DNA of 64,000 bases from Gardnerella vaginalis ATCC 14018 = JCM 11026 (GTDB lineage: Bacteria; Actinomycetota; Actinomycetes; Actinomycetales; Bifidobacteriaceae): the NCBI RefSeq assembly GCF_001042655.1, contig NZ_AP012332.1:1-64000 (forward strand). Direction: 5' to 3'. The stretch's first letter is position 1, and each line of letters opens with the position of its first letter. The notes beneath the pieces were generated by a model. That model saw nothing but the letters and a program-made list of their open reading frames with translations, made no database searches and was not told where the DNA came from. This document shows positions 48,651 to 55,759 of this stretch, one piece after another. Both the position numbers and the translations under genes were made by a program.

Positions 48651-48815
48651 AAATTTTATAATCGCGCGCTTACAACGCAATGCATTTGAGTTATAGGTCA
48701 AACAGAATCTGTGACCAAGTCGGAGATTCGACCACAGTACTGTCAATAATTCAGTCAACTATCTGAGAGAATAACAGTAAAGACAATTGCGCGTAGCTTT
48801 AATTAAAAATGACCA

Positions 48816-49706
48816 TTACTCTAAAATAGACAAATACAAATCAAGTCTTTGATTTAAATATCTTGCAAACAAGTTTGCCATGGCAGACACGTTATGCTTT
48901 GCGTGATACTCATCAAAAGCTTCATAATATTTCAAGCGATCAGTAAATTTTATATCTATTGGTGGGTACCCTGCTTTCATCAACTCCAAATTGACCAGCA
49001 GTCTTCCTGTTCTTCCATTTCCATCAATAAAAGGATGAATGCTTTCGAATTCTATATGAAAACGAGCAAGTTTAGTAACAATATCTTCATCGCTGTTTTT
49101 GTATTTTTTCAATAATTCTTCCATTTTTGAAGCGATTAAATATGGTTGTGGTGGCTCATGTGTAGATCCCATAATTCGAACGGGAACTTTTCTATAAACG
49201 CCTCTATCTTTTCTCTTATTGGCTAAAACTAAATAATGTATGTCTTTTATAACTTTTTCATTTATCTGCTTATTTTCGCTAACAAGCTGCTTTACGTAAT
49301 CAAAGGCTTCTTTGTGTCCAATAACTTCTAGGTGCTCTTTTAATGATTTTTGATCAACAGTAAGCCCTCTAAGAACCATGTCTGTTTCGCGCAGTGTTAA
49401 AGTATTTCCCTCAATTGCATTTGAGTTATATGTATATTCTATTAGAAATTCTTCATTAAGTCTTTCTAATTCTCCCTCAGTTAAGGGTCTTCTTGTTTTA
49501 AGGGTTTCTAATTTAGTTTTTATGATTGGAATTAGAGATTCACTAATTTTATATCTTCCGTCGGTTGGCTTTGATGCGTCATGTGGTATTTTCCAGGATC
49601 TTCCTTCCCGATATGCTCCTGGAATTTTTCCTTCGGAGCATAGAATTCTTACTCTTCTATCTGATATGCCCCATTTTTCAGCAGCTTGGTTTACTGTTAT
49701 ATACAT
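48816..49706 (-). CDS. Fic-family protein with N-terminal helix-turn-helix
   Basis: A 296-residue Fic (AMPylase-type) protein. An N-terminal MerR/excisionase-like HTH (AAEKWGISDRRVRIL, residues about 8-22) is followed by the self-inhibitory motif SNAIEG near residue 97 and the catalytic motif HPFIDGNGRTGR near 228, all residues intact. Such proteins usually transfer AMP to target proteins; inhibition by the N-terminal helix keeps them silent. The HTH suggests DNA binding and autoregulation. It is flanked by the two 121-bp repeats and lies divergent to the ATPase gene. Confidence 0.93.
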   Translation of the reverse strand: MYITVNQAAEKWGISDRRVRILCSEGKIPGAYREGRSWKIPHDASKPTDGRYKISESLIPIIKTKLETLKTRRPLTEGELERLNEEFLIEYTYNSNAIEGNTLTLRETDMVLRGLTVDQKSLKEHLEVIGHKEAFDYVKQLVSENKQINEKVIKDIHYLVLANKRKDRGVYRKVPVRIMGSTHEPPQPYLIASKMEELLKKYKNSDEDIVTKLARFHIEFESIHPFIDGNGRTGRLLVNLELMKAGYPPIDIKFTDRLKYYEAFDEYHAKHNVSAMANLFARYLNQRLDLYLSILE

Positions 49707-49751
49707 AAAATACCCTTAATCATTGTTGCATTTTATTATATTTTAACGTTT

Positions 49752-49804
49752 TATCGGAATAATATAAACTGTATCGGAATAACATATTTAATTTATCGGA
49801 ACAA
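49752..49804. promoter_or_regulatory. Three direct TATCGGAAYAA sites upstream of fic
   Basis: TATCGGAATAA occurs at 49752-49762 and 49772-49782 and as TATCGGAACAA at 49794-49804, with spacings of 20 and 22 bases, about two helical turns each. They start 46 bases before the fic start, in its promoter zone. They could be operator sites for the HTH of Fic or for another repressor. Confidence 0.55.
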
Positions 49805-49840
49805 TAGTGATTGATAAAACCAGTAACGTGAAGCTGTGTT

Positions 49841-49970
49841 AAATATTGGGATATCTTTGTTTAGAATGATTTTGCAAGTAAAGAATAAGCACATTTGATA
49901 CGCTATAAGCCTCACTGCAACAAGGGCTATGAGTTTATTTTTTTTTACACACTTTTGGCGTTTTGGACCC
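49841..49970. repeat. Dispersed repeat, copy A
   Basis: About 130 bases similar by eye to 52736-52860. Shared islands include TTGCAAGTAAAGAATA (or TGTGCAAGTAAAGAATA) and TTACACA followed by TTTTGGC. It ends exactly where the 121-bp repeat copy 2 begins. Confidence 0.55.
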
Positions 49971-50093
49971 TTGATTTCAGTCTGAATTCTGTGTGTGATA
50001 TTTAGACAAAAGATGTATAAATTGTATTTTTTGTACATTGGATGTATAAAAAATTGTACATTGAATGTACAAAAAATACGTTTTTGTGTATAC
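49971..50093. repeat. Direct repeat copy 2 with tandem operators (123 bp)
   Basis: The second copy carries the same two palindromes at 50032-50048 and 50055-50071. Here the repeat leads into a -10 box TATACT at 50089-50094 and the ATPase gene, so the palindromes are placed to control that promoter. Confidence 0.85.
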
Positions 50094-50101
50094 TTATATT
50101 T
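50089..50101 (+). promoter_or_regulatory. Probable leaderless start of the ATPase gene
   Basis: TATACT at 50089-50094 would place the transcription start at about the ATG at 50102. No ribosome site is seen upstream, which suggests leaderless translation. A convincing -35 box is not visible. Confidence 0.4.
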
Positions 50102-51358
50102 ATGAGCGCTTATTTTCCTAGACCAATTGCTGATTCTATTCTTCAATCAAAACGAAAAGTCGTGATTCTTGAAGGCGCAAGAGCTGTGGGAAAAACTATG
50201 ATGTCAAAGCGTCAGCTTGTGTCTAAAGGATTCTCATACGTGAGCCTTGCGGATGAAAATACGTTTGCGCTTGCTTCAACAGATTTATATGGTTGGTTAA
50301 AAAATCTTAGTACTCCAGTTGTTATTGACGAAGCGCAAAGACTGCCAAATTTGCCTCTTGCAATAAAAGAAATAGTCGATAATTCAACGGAAAACAGTTT
50401 GCAATATGTTTTAACAGGTAGTGCACTTATAAATCGCAATGGACTAGATGGTCAAGATCCTCTTGCTAGACGCGCTCAGCACTTTACAATGAGTCCTCTT
50501 ACGCAGTGTGAAATTACTCAAAATAGTAGAAATATTGTAGATAGTCTTATAGAAAGTAATCCAAATCTTAAATATGAAAAAGAAATAAGCAGAGAAGAAG
50601 TATATAAAATTATGGCTGCAGGAGGATTCCCAGAATATCAGCAATCGTATGATTCTTACGAGGCTTGGGAGCGAGAAAAGCTTGTTTCAAACGATATTCT
50701 TGCAGTGTTGGGAGATACCATTCTTCCAGGAGAACGATTAGACAGAAGCATGGCTGTTAGCATACTTAATAAGTTGTTATGTATGCCTGGCGGGATTCTT
50801 AATACGAGTTCAATAGGTCAAGATCTTGCTTTAGATAGGCGAACCATTGAGCGTTACGTTAGTGTATTCTTGCGTAGATTCTTAATAAATTATCTACCGA
50901 ATATAAAAACTGCGCCCAATCGCCAGACTTTTACTAGAGCCAAAATACACCCAGTCGATACGTCTTTAAGCATTCAAACAATGATTAGTAAGGGTCATAA
51001 TCCTTTGGAAGATCCCGTTATGTATGGGAATCTGCTAGAAAGTTTTGTTGTAAATCAGATTATGCCTGCTGTGCAATGGTCTAAAACGCATCCAGATTGC
51101 TTCTACTGGCGTGAACCTGGTAGCAGCCCTAAAGAGGTTGACCTTGTGCTAAGCTTCCGTGGAAATCTGGTTGGAGTGGAAGTAAAAAGCTCTAGCATGG
51201 TGAATCGTAACGATTTTAAGGGACTTGTAGCTCTTTCGCAAAAACCTGAATTTAAGCGCGGATATGTTGTTTACATGGGTCAAAAAATTATGCAGTGGGA
51301 GGATAATTTGTGGGCAATACCGTTAAGCGCTCTGTGGGAATGCGATGCGTTTGAGTGA
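50102..51358 (+). CDS. AAA ATPase of the DUF4143 family
   Basis: A 418-residue ATPase with Walker A GARAVGKT near residue 27, Walker B PVVIDEAQRLP near 78 and a C-terminal DUF4143 domain with a restriction-endonuclease-like core (EVDLVL then GVEVKSS). I choose ATG 50102 over the in-frame ATG at 50042, which would translate the operator region. Members are common orphan genes in Bifidobacteriaceae; the substrate is unknown. The promoter lies in the second copy of the 121-bp repeat. Confidence 0.88.
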   Translation: MSAYFPRPIADSILQSKRKVVILEGARAVGKTMMSKRQLVSKGFSYVSLADENTFALASTDLYGWLKNLSTPVVIDEAQRLPNLPLAIKEIVDNSTENSLQYVLTGSALINRNGLDGQDPLARRAQHFTMSPLTQCEITQNSRNIVDSLIESNPNLKYEKEISREEVYKIMAAGGFPEYQQSYDSYEAWEREKLVSNDILAVLGDTILPGERLDRSMAVSILNKLLCMPGGILNTSSIGQDLALDRRTIERYVSVFLRRFLINYLPNIKTAPNRQTFTRAKIHPVDTSLSIQTMISKGHNPLEDPVMYGNLLESFVVNQIMPAVQWSKTHPDCFYWREPGSSPKEVDLVLSFRGNLVGVEVKSSSMVNRNDFKGLVALSQKPEFKRGYVVYMGQKIMQWEDNLWAIPLSALWECDAFE

Positions 51359-51640
51359 TATTGCATAAGTCTTGGGGAATAATCCGCGTTGGCTCCTTCA
51401 AAGCGTGATTTTCATCACCGAGATTCTCGATTTTGCGCAACCTTGTAGTGCGTTTGTTGTGCGACACGCGCGAAAAGCCTTTCCTTAAAAAAACCTGGGA
51501 AAATTCTTCAAAAACCTTGAAATGCGTATTTTTACGGTTTAAGTGTTGTTTATCCACAAATTTTACGATGAGTGTTGCTTAATTGTGGATTAGTTTGTGT
51601 GTGACATTATTTTTTTCTGTTTGTTTTGTGTGGTTGCCTC
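51359..51640. other. Non-coding stretch with DnaA-like boxes
   Basis: I see no gene in these 282 bases. One perfect TTATCCACA lies at 51550-51558, and a one-mismatch box TGTGGATTA at 51584-51592. T-rich sequence precedes the promoter of the surface protein gene. Confidence 0.5.
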
Positions 51641-51670
51641 TTGACTTTTTTAAACGGGGGGGGGTATGTT
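51641..51670 (+). promoter_or_regulatory. Promoter with poly-G(9) spacer, candidate phase-variable switch
   Basis: -35 TTGACT at 51641-51646 and -10 TATGTT at 51665-51670 are 18 bases apart, and the spacer ends in nine consecutive G (51656-51664). Loss of one G would give the ideal 17-base spacing; gain of one or more would weaken it. The start of the surface protein lies about 125 bases downstream. Confidence 0.65.
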
Positions 51671-51752
51671 AATAAGCAAACGCTAGCTGCTCCTAGTTTT
51701 GGCTGGTGTTTAAACCACTATCCATATGTTGTGGATTGTGGAGCAAATTTTT

Positions 51753-51773
51753 CTCTGCGCCCCTAACGCAGAG
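51753..51773 (+). promoter_or_regulatory. Hairpin in the leader of the surface protein gene
   Basis: CTCTGCG at 51753-51759 pairs with CGCAGAG at 51767-51773 around a seven-base loop. It directly precedes the purine-rich ribosome site of the gene at 51795 and may protect the mRNA 5' end or modulate translation. Confidence 0.55.
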
Positions 51774-51794
51774 GAGAAGAAGAAAGGAAATAAA

Positions 51795-52448
51795 ATGATG
51801 AATAAGAAGGCTATCGCCGCTTTCGCTGCTGGCGCAACTTTGCTCGCTGGCTTTGCAATGGCAACCCCAGCAATGGCATTTGATTTTAATGTTGGATTGA
51901 ATGATGACGGTTCTTGGGGTACTACTCAGAAGAAGGCTGCTAAGACTTATACTAAAGCTGAGATCTTGAAGCTCGAGGCTGCTGTTGCAGAAGCTGAGGC
52001 TACTGTTGCAGAGAAGACAAAGGCAGCAAATGATGCTCAGACAGCTGCCTATGCTGATGATACTGATGGTGCAAAGAAGAAGGCTGCTGTAGAGAAAGCT
52101 CAGAAGGAATTGAGCGAAGCTCAGGAGAAGCTTGAGAAAGCTCAGAAGGAATTGAATGACGCTAAGCCTGCTCCATCTGAAGCTGATCCAAAGAATCCTC
52201 AGGGCACAAAGCCAGTTGAGGCTTCTAAGGATGCAACAGTTCAGCCAGGCAAGCCAGGTGCTAAGCCAGGTCAGGCTGCTGGCCAGGCTGGCGCTAATGC
52301 TGCTGCTGGTGCTAAGACCACTGTGGTTGAGAAGAAGAAGGATGGCGGTAAGAAGTTGCCTACTACTGGTGTTGGTGTTGCTTTGACTGCTTTGGCTGCT
52401 TCTATGCTTGCTGGTATGGGTGCTGTTGTTCGCAAGGCTCGTCACTAA
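51795..52448 (+). CDS. LPTTG cell-wall anchored surface protein with coiled coil
   Basis: A 217-residue secreted protein: signal peptide (about residues 1-29, ending PAMA), Ala/Glu/Lys-rich coiled coil (about residues 50-118), a Pro/Gly/Lys-rich spacer, sortase motif LPTTG at residues 188-192, hydrophobic helix and basic tail RKARH. It starts at ATG 51795 after AAAGGA. Codon use is strongly biased and GC content higher than in neighbours, pointing to high expression. The sortase at 20838 or another would attach it. Its promoter contains the poly-G tract. The ligand is unknown. Confidence 0.9.
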   Translation: MMNKKAIAAFAAGATLLAGFAMATPAMAFDFNVGLNDDGSWGTTQKKAAKTYTKAEILKLEAAVAEAEATVAEKTKAANDAQTAAYADDTDGAKKKAAVEKAQKELSEAQEKLEKAQKELNDAKPAPSEADPKNPQGTKPVEASKDATVQPGKPGAKPGQAAGQAGANAAAGAKTTVVEKKKDGGKKLPTTGVGVALTALAASMLAGMGAVVRKARH

Positions 52449-52673
52449 GCATTGCGCGCGCACTGGTGTTCGCTGGTGCGCGTGTAAAAAATAGGCTTGC
52501 GTTAGGCGGCGGCGCGTGTTTTGTGCTGCAGCTTGCACACAGGTTTAGAGTTTGCTCGGTTTGCCGAAATTTCCTTTTCTTACCGTGTAGGTTCTTTATT
52601 CTGCTTGCGAGTGCTTAATGCTTGTTGCTAGAGATGGTTTTCCGCTAGGGACGGGATTCTGTTCTTTAGTTTT
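52449..52673 (+). other. GC-rich non-coding stretch downstream of the surface protein gene
   Basis: No gene is seen. A 7-bp stem CGCGCAC/GTGCGCG spans 52457-52482 just after the stop codon, and a terminator follows at 52674. The 200 bases between them are richer in G and C than other gaps and could be a long 3' UTR or a small RNA. Confidence 0.4.
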
Positions 52674-52706
52674 AAAGGCTTGTTAGGTTTCTAACAAGCC
52701 TTTTTC
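52674..52706 (+). terminator. Terminator downstream of the surface protein gene
   Basis: AAAGGCTTGTTAG at 52674-52686 pairs with CTAACAAGCCTTT at 52691-52703 around a four-base loop, followed by T residues. Confidence 0.93.
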
Positions 52707-52735
52707 TTTTCTGTGTTTTGTTGCTCAATGCGCTA

Positions 52736-52860
52736 AGTATTTGGATATTTTTGTTTTAGAGTGATTGTGCAAGTAAAGAATAGCCCAGATTCGATTGCTG
52801 CAAAACGCTTGTATCGCAAGGCCTAAGACATGATTTCTTACACAGTTTTGGCCTATAACC
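52736..52860. repeat. Dispersed repeat, copy B
   Basis: Similar by eye to 49841-49970. It keeps GCAAGTAAAGAATA and TTACACA followed by TTTTGGC but differs in the middle. No gene overlaps it. Confidence 0.55.
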
Positions 52861-52885
52861 CATATATTGGATTAATCAACATAAA

Positions 52886-52934
52886 AAGCGCTGACTTATT
52901 TATGCGTTAATACACATTTTGTAAGTCAGCGCTT
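52886..52934. terminator. Terminator of the lipase gene
   Basis: AAGCGCTGACTTA at 52886-52898 pairs perfectly with TAAGTCAGCGCTT at 52922-52934; A residues at 52883-52887 become the T-run on the minus strand. Confidence 0.85.
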
Positions 52935-53010
52935 AGTTTATTGTTAGTAAATTACACGCACCAGTTGCCTATTGCTAATTACAAATCACTAATTAACAAT
53001 TAGCAATAAA

Positions 53011-54201
53011 TTAGAACGTGCGAACATTGTAGAAATTATTAAGCTCTTCCATCCAACGCCCAGTACCAGATATATCTCCTCTAGTTCCTACGGTAAACCC
53101 TGGGAAATTGTTCATTCGTGGTTCAAAGTAGCTTCGAGAGCCATGCCCTTCTGCAGAATTGCCAACACTTATAGCTCCTGCAAAATTGCCGACAGAACGA
53201 ATAACTCTGTCGTTGTCTACTTTGTAATGAACAGCATAACCTTCGCGAGTCAGACGATTCCCTGCGTTTGCTGCAGTGCGAAGCCAACGGTTGAAGATAT
53301 TTCCCCAAATTTGAGGAGCATTGAAAGTGTAGATTTTCTTAAGCCAAGAATATCCTTTACCGTCTGCACGAATCAAAGCTCGTTGAGCCAAATAGCCTCC
53401 AAGAGAATGACCAGTAATATATAGATTATTTACAGTGTGTTCTCTGCCATAACGCTCAATAAGTTGTTCAACATCGTAAGCCTGATCTGGATTGCGACCT
53501 ACAGCTATTGCAAGATCATCGTCATAATCATTGAATTGAGAAGTTCCACGAATTGCAAGAACTTGAACAGTTCCTTGCTCTAAGAACGGATAAGGACTTA
53601 CATTTTCAAACAAGACAGCGTCAAAACCACCCCTATTGTGGTAGGTTTCTTTAACTTTCCAGAACGGGGCTATCTCATTGTGCATAAGACGATATTCATT
53701 GCGGTTCTTATAAATGTCATGAAGTGGTTTAGTGTAATCAAGAACCTTGTTTATATAACTATCATCGCGATAAGAAAGTTCAGAAAATAGCGTCATATCT
53801 CGTGGGCTTATATCCCATCTGCGAGGATTGCTGTCTTGATTATCTGGAATACCATCGCCATCGGTGTCATTCATCATAGGGTGAGAATTGTACCCATAAT
53901 AAGTTTTACCGTTTTTAGTATAAGTGTAAATTTCTTGTCTATTAGTTAAGCCGTCGCCATCTAAATCAGCATTTGGGTCTAAAGGCTTTTTATGATACAA
54001 AGCCATGTCTAAAGCTCCGGGAAGCTCCAGCTTTATATCTCCATTTGAAATCTGTTTAGCTGTTTTCTCTGTAAGAGGAGTGTGTCTTTCTGTAAGCTGC
54101 TCGTTTTGAGTATATGCCATCGCTGGTGTAGTGATGCTTAACATGCTTAGCATAAGACACAGGCTTGCAGATAAGCCTATTAGTTTGAAGCTTTTCTTCA
54201 T
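53011..54201 (-). CDS. Secreted class 3 lipase-like protein
   Basis: A 396-residue secreted protein: signal peptide ending in PAMA, then calcium-binding repeats like thrombospondin type 3 (DPNADLDGDGLTNRQE and NDTDGDGIPDNQD), then a lipase 3 domain with the nucleophile elbow GHSLGG (Ser near residue 266) and a putative catalytic Asp in DNDRVIRS and His in GHGS. The ATG at 54201 follows TAGGAGGA; an ATG at 54222 would sit upstream of that site. It would hydrolyse host or bacterial acyl esters outside the cell. Confidence 0.87.
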   Translation of the reverse strand: MKKSFKLIGLSASLCLMLSMLSITTPAMAYTQNEQLTERHTPLTEKTAKQISNGDIKLELPGALDMALYHKKPLDPNADLDGDGLTNRQEIYTYTKNGKTYYGYNSHPMMNDTDGDGIPDNQDSNPRRWDISPRDMTLFSELSYRDDSYINKVLDYTKPLHDIYKNRNEYRLMHNEIAPFWKVKETYHNRGGFDAVLFENVSPYPFLEQGTVQVLAIRGTSQFNDYDDDLAIAVGRNPDQAYDVEQLIERYGREHTVNNLYITGHSLGGYLAQRALIRADGKGYSWLKKIYTFNAPQIWGNIFNRWLRTAANAGNRLTREGYAVHYKVDNDRVIRSVGNFAGAISVGNSAEGHGSRSYFEPRMNNFPGFTVGTRGDISGTGRWMEELNNFYNVRTF

Positions 54202-54225
54202 GATTCCTCCTACTTTTGTCATTTA

Positions 54226-54265
54226 TTTTGGGAATTAACCCGAATTAACTCGTTTTGGGAATTAA
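54226..54265. repeat. Direct repeats upstream of the lipase gene
   Basis: The 13-base TTTTGGGAATTAA occurs at 54226-54238 and 54253-54265, with a third GAATTAA at 54242-54248. They lie 25-64 bases before the lipase start and could be regulator sites. The following 350 bases up to the nan promoter show no gene. Confidence 0.5.
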
Positions 54266-54619
54266 TCCTTTGTTTTTTACTATCTTGTTAGCGCGTTTTA
54301 CGCTTAAAAGCTACAAATAGCAAGTTATGTAAACTGCACCTTCGCTTAATTACAATTACAGTAATGCTTAATTTTCTTCAATAACTCTCTGCAATCAACT
54401 TTGACGATATGAGTTCGATTAAGAAAATCCTAGATGCTGCTAAGTGTTCTTATATGCTCAAATCCGCGCTTGATGTGCACAAATCTACGCTTGTATTGGT
54501 GTAGCTTATATGACCATGCTACAGCATTAATCAATTAAATACATCATTAATTAGCATAAAATAAGTGAAAATTGTTGTGTTAATGACATTATGACTTTAT
54601 GACATTAATCTGCTTTAGT

Positions 54620-54665
54620 TTGAAAACAATTTAGTCGCAAGTACAAAGATTTATCAGACGTCTGA
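54620..54665 (+). promoter_or_regulatory. Promoter and palindromic operator of the sialic acid cluster
   Basis: TTGAAA (54620-54625) and TACAAA (54642-54647) form a modest promoter with a 16-base spacer. The perfect palindrome TCAGACGTCTGA at 54654-54665 overlaps the expected transcription start, a repressor-like position. The site looks like those of GntR/FadR-type regulators, which is inference. Confidence 0.55.
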
Positions 54666-54695
54666 CGAATTGTAGTGATATTGGTGTAATCTACA

Positions 54696-54767
54696 AATCA
54701 AAAGACGAATCAAAAGACGAGTCGAGATACAAGTCGAAAGATAAGTCAAAAGATAAATCAGCTACGA
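54696..54767. repeat. 12-bp tandem repeats in the leader of the DUF4862 gene
   Basis: Five to six units of 12 bases: two identical AATCAAAAGACG, then AGTCGAGATACA, AGTCGAAAGATA, AGTCAAAAGATA and a partial unit. They lie between the operator and the AAGGAGG ribosome site of the DUF4862 gene. Confidence 0.75.
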
Positions 54768-54783
54768 TTTCAAGGAGGATATC

Positions 54784-55716
54784 ATGCTGAAAGCTAAATT
54801 TGTTGTAGGCGCATACGCATCGTTACCAAAAACTCGCGAAGATCAAGAAAAATACTACGATTTGCTGGGTAAACAAAGCTGGATTGCTGGAACAGAGATT
54901 CCGTACCCAGGAGATTTGGCAGATTCACAAAATCGCACGTGGCTAGCGTCGGCAATACCAGCGCATTGGCATGCAAACACTATAACCGCAATACCTGGGA
55001 CAATGAGGCACATAAACTTTGACCCAGATCCAGAATTTGGACTAGCAAGCCCAAGCGAAGAGGGCAGACATCGTGCGCTCGCATTCTTTAAGGATATTCG
55101 CGAAGCCATAGCTGATGTTGCAGATAAACGAGATAGTTGTGATATATCGCACGTGGAAATACACACAGCGCCAACTCGAATAGCACAAGCAGACGCAATG
55201 AAAAAGTCGTTGGAAGAACTAGCACAACTAGATTGGTGTGGAGCAAAACTGGTTATAGAACACTGCGATCGATATATCGAAGGACAGAATCCGGAAAAAG
55301 GATTCCTACCTCTAGAAGAAGAGATTCAAATTGCTAAAGATGCTGGGGTTGGAATCACAATAAACTGGGGAAGAAGCGTTGTAGAAGAGCGAAATGCTCA
55401 AGCTGCTATAGAACATGTGCGCGAAGCAAGGCAAGCAGGAGTATTGCAGGGATTAATGTTGTCGGGAGCTGGACCAGAAGCAACGCAATACGGATATGAG
55501 TGGATTGATGGTCATTTGCCAATGAACCCAGATGAGCCAACGTCATTAATGACGTCTAAAGAAATTCAAGAAACTACTCGCGAGGCACTAAAAGACGATT
55601 ATGCAATCGACTATTTGGGTGCAAAAGTGTGCGTTCCTCAAGACGCTAGCGTTGAAGAGCGCTTGGGATACCTATCGCGTATTCATGACGCTGTGAGCGC
55701 TGCGCAGGGCGAGTAA
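54784..55716 (+). CDS. DUF4862 family protein (TIM-barrel fold)
   Basis: A 310-residue protein resembling DUF4862 proteins, which are often found in nan clusters of actinobacteria and have a xylose-isomerase-like TIM barrel. Conserved acidic and His residues are seen in HVEIHTAPT, IEHCDRYIEG and GITINWGRSV. AAGGAGG precedes the ATG. Its reaction is not established; the position as first gene of the operon suggests a step on sialic acid or a derived amino sugar. Confidence 0.83.
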   Translation: MLKAKFVVGAYASLPKTREDQEKYYDLLGKQSWIAGTEIPYPGDLADSQNRTWLASAIPAHWHANTITAIPGTMRHINFDPDPEFGLASPSEEGRHRALAFFKDIREAIADVADKRDSCDISHVEIHTAPTRIAQADAMKKSLEELAQLDWCGAKLVIEHCDRYIEGQNPEKGFLPLEEEIQIAKDAGVGITINWGRSVVEERNAQAAIEHVREARQAGVLQGLMLSGAGPEATQYGYEWIDGHLPMNPDEPTSLMTSKEIQETTREALKDDYAIDYLGAKVCVPQDASVEERLGYLSRIHDAVSAAQGE

Positions 55717-55759
55717 ATAGGCAAAGTCGCAAACGCAAGAAAGAAAACGGAAACTACTT

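Noticed and set aside
48558-48758. A 66-codon minus-strand frame over repeat copy 1
   Set aside because: It reads through the operator repeats and has no ribosome site; only its TYNSNAL piece is worth noting as a possible fic scar.
49793-50146. A 117-codon minus-strand frame upstream of the ATPase gene
   Set aside because: It crosses both the dispersed repeat and the operator repeat and has no start signals.
46475-51640. Intact prophage or integrative element
   Set aside because: No integrase, structural or conjugation genes and no attachment repeat of the tRNA-Gly end were found.
51693-52538. A 281-codon open frame antisense to the surface protein gene
   Set aside because: Its Leu/Ser-rich product is the complement of the Lys/Ala/Glu-rich coiled coil; no start signals.
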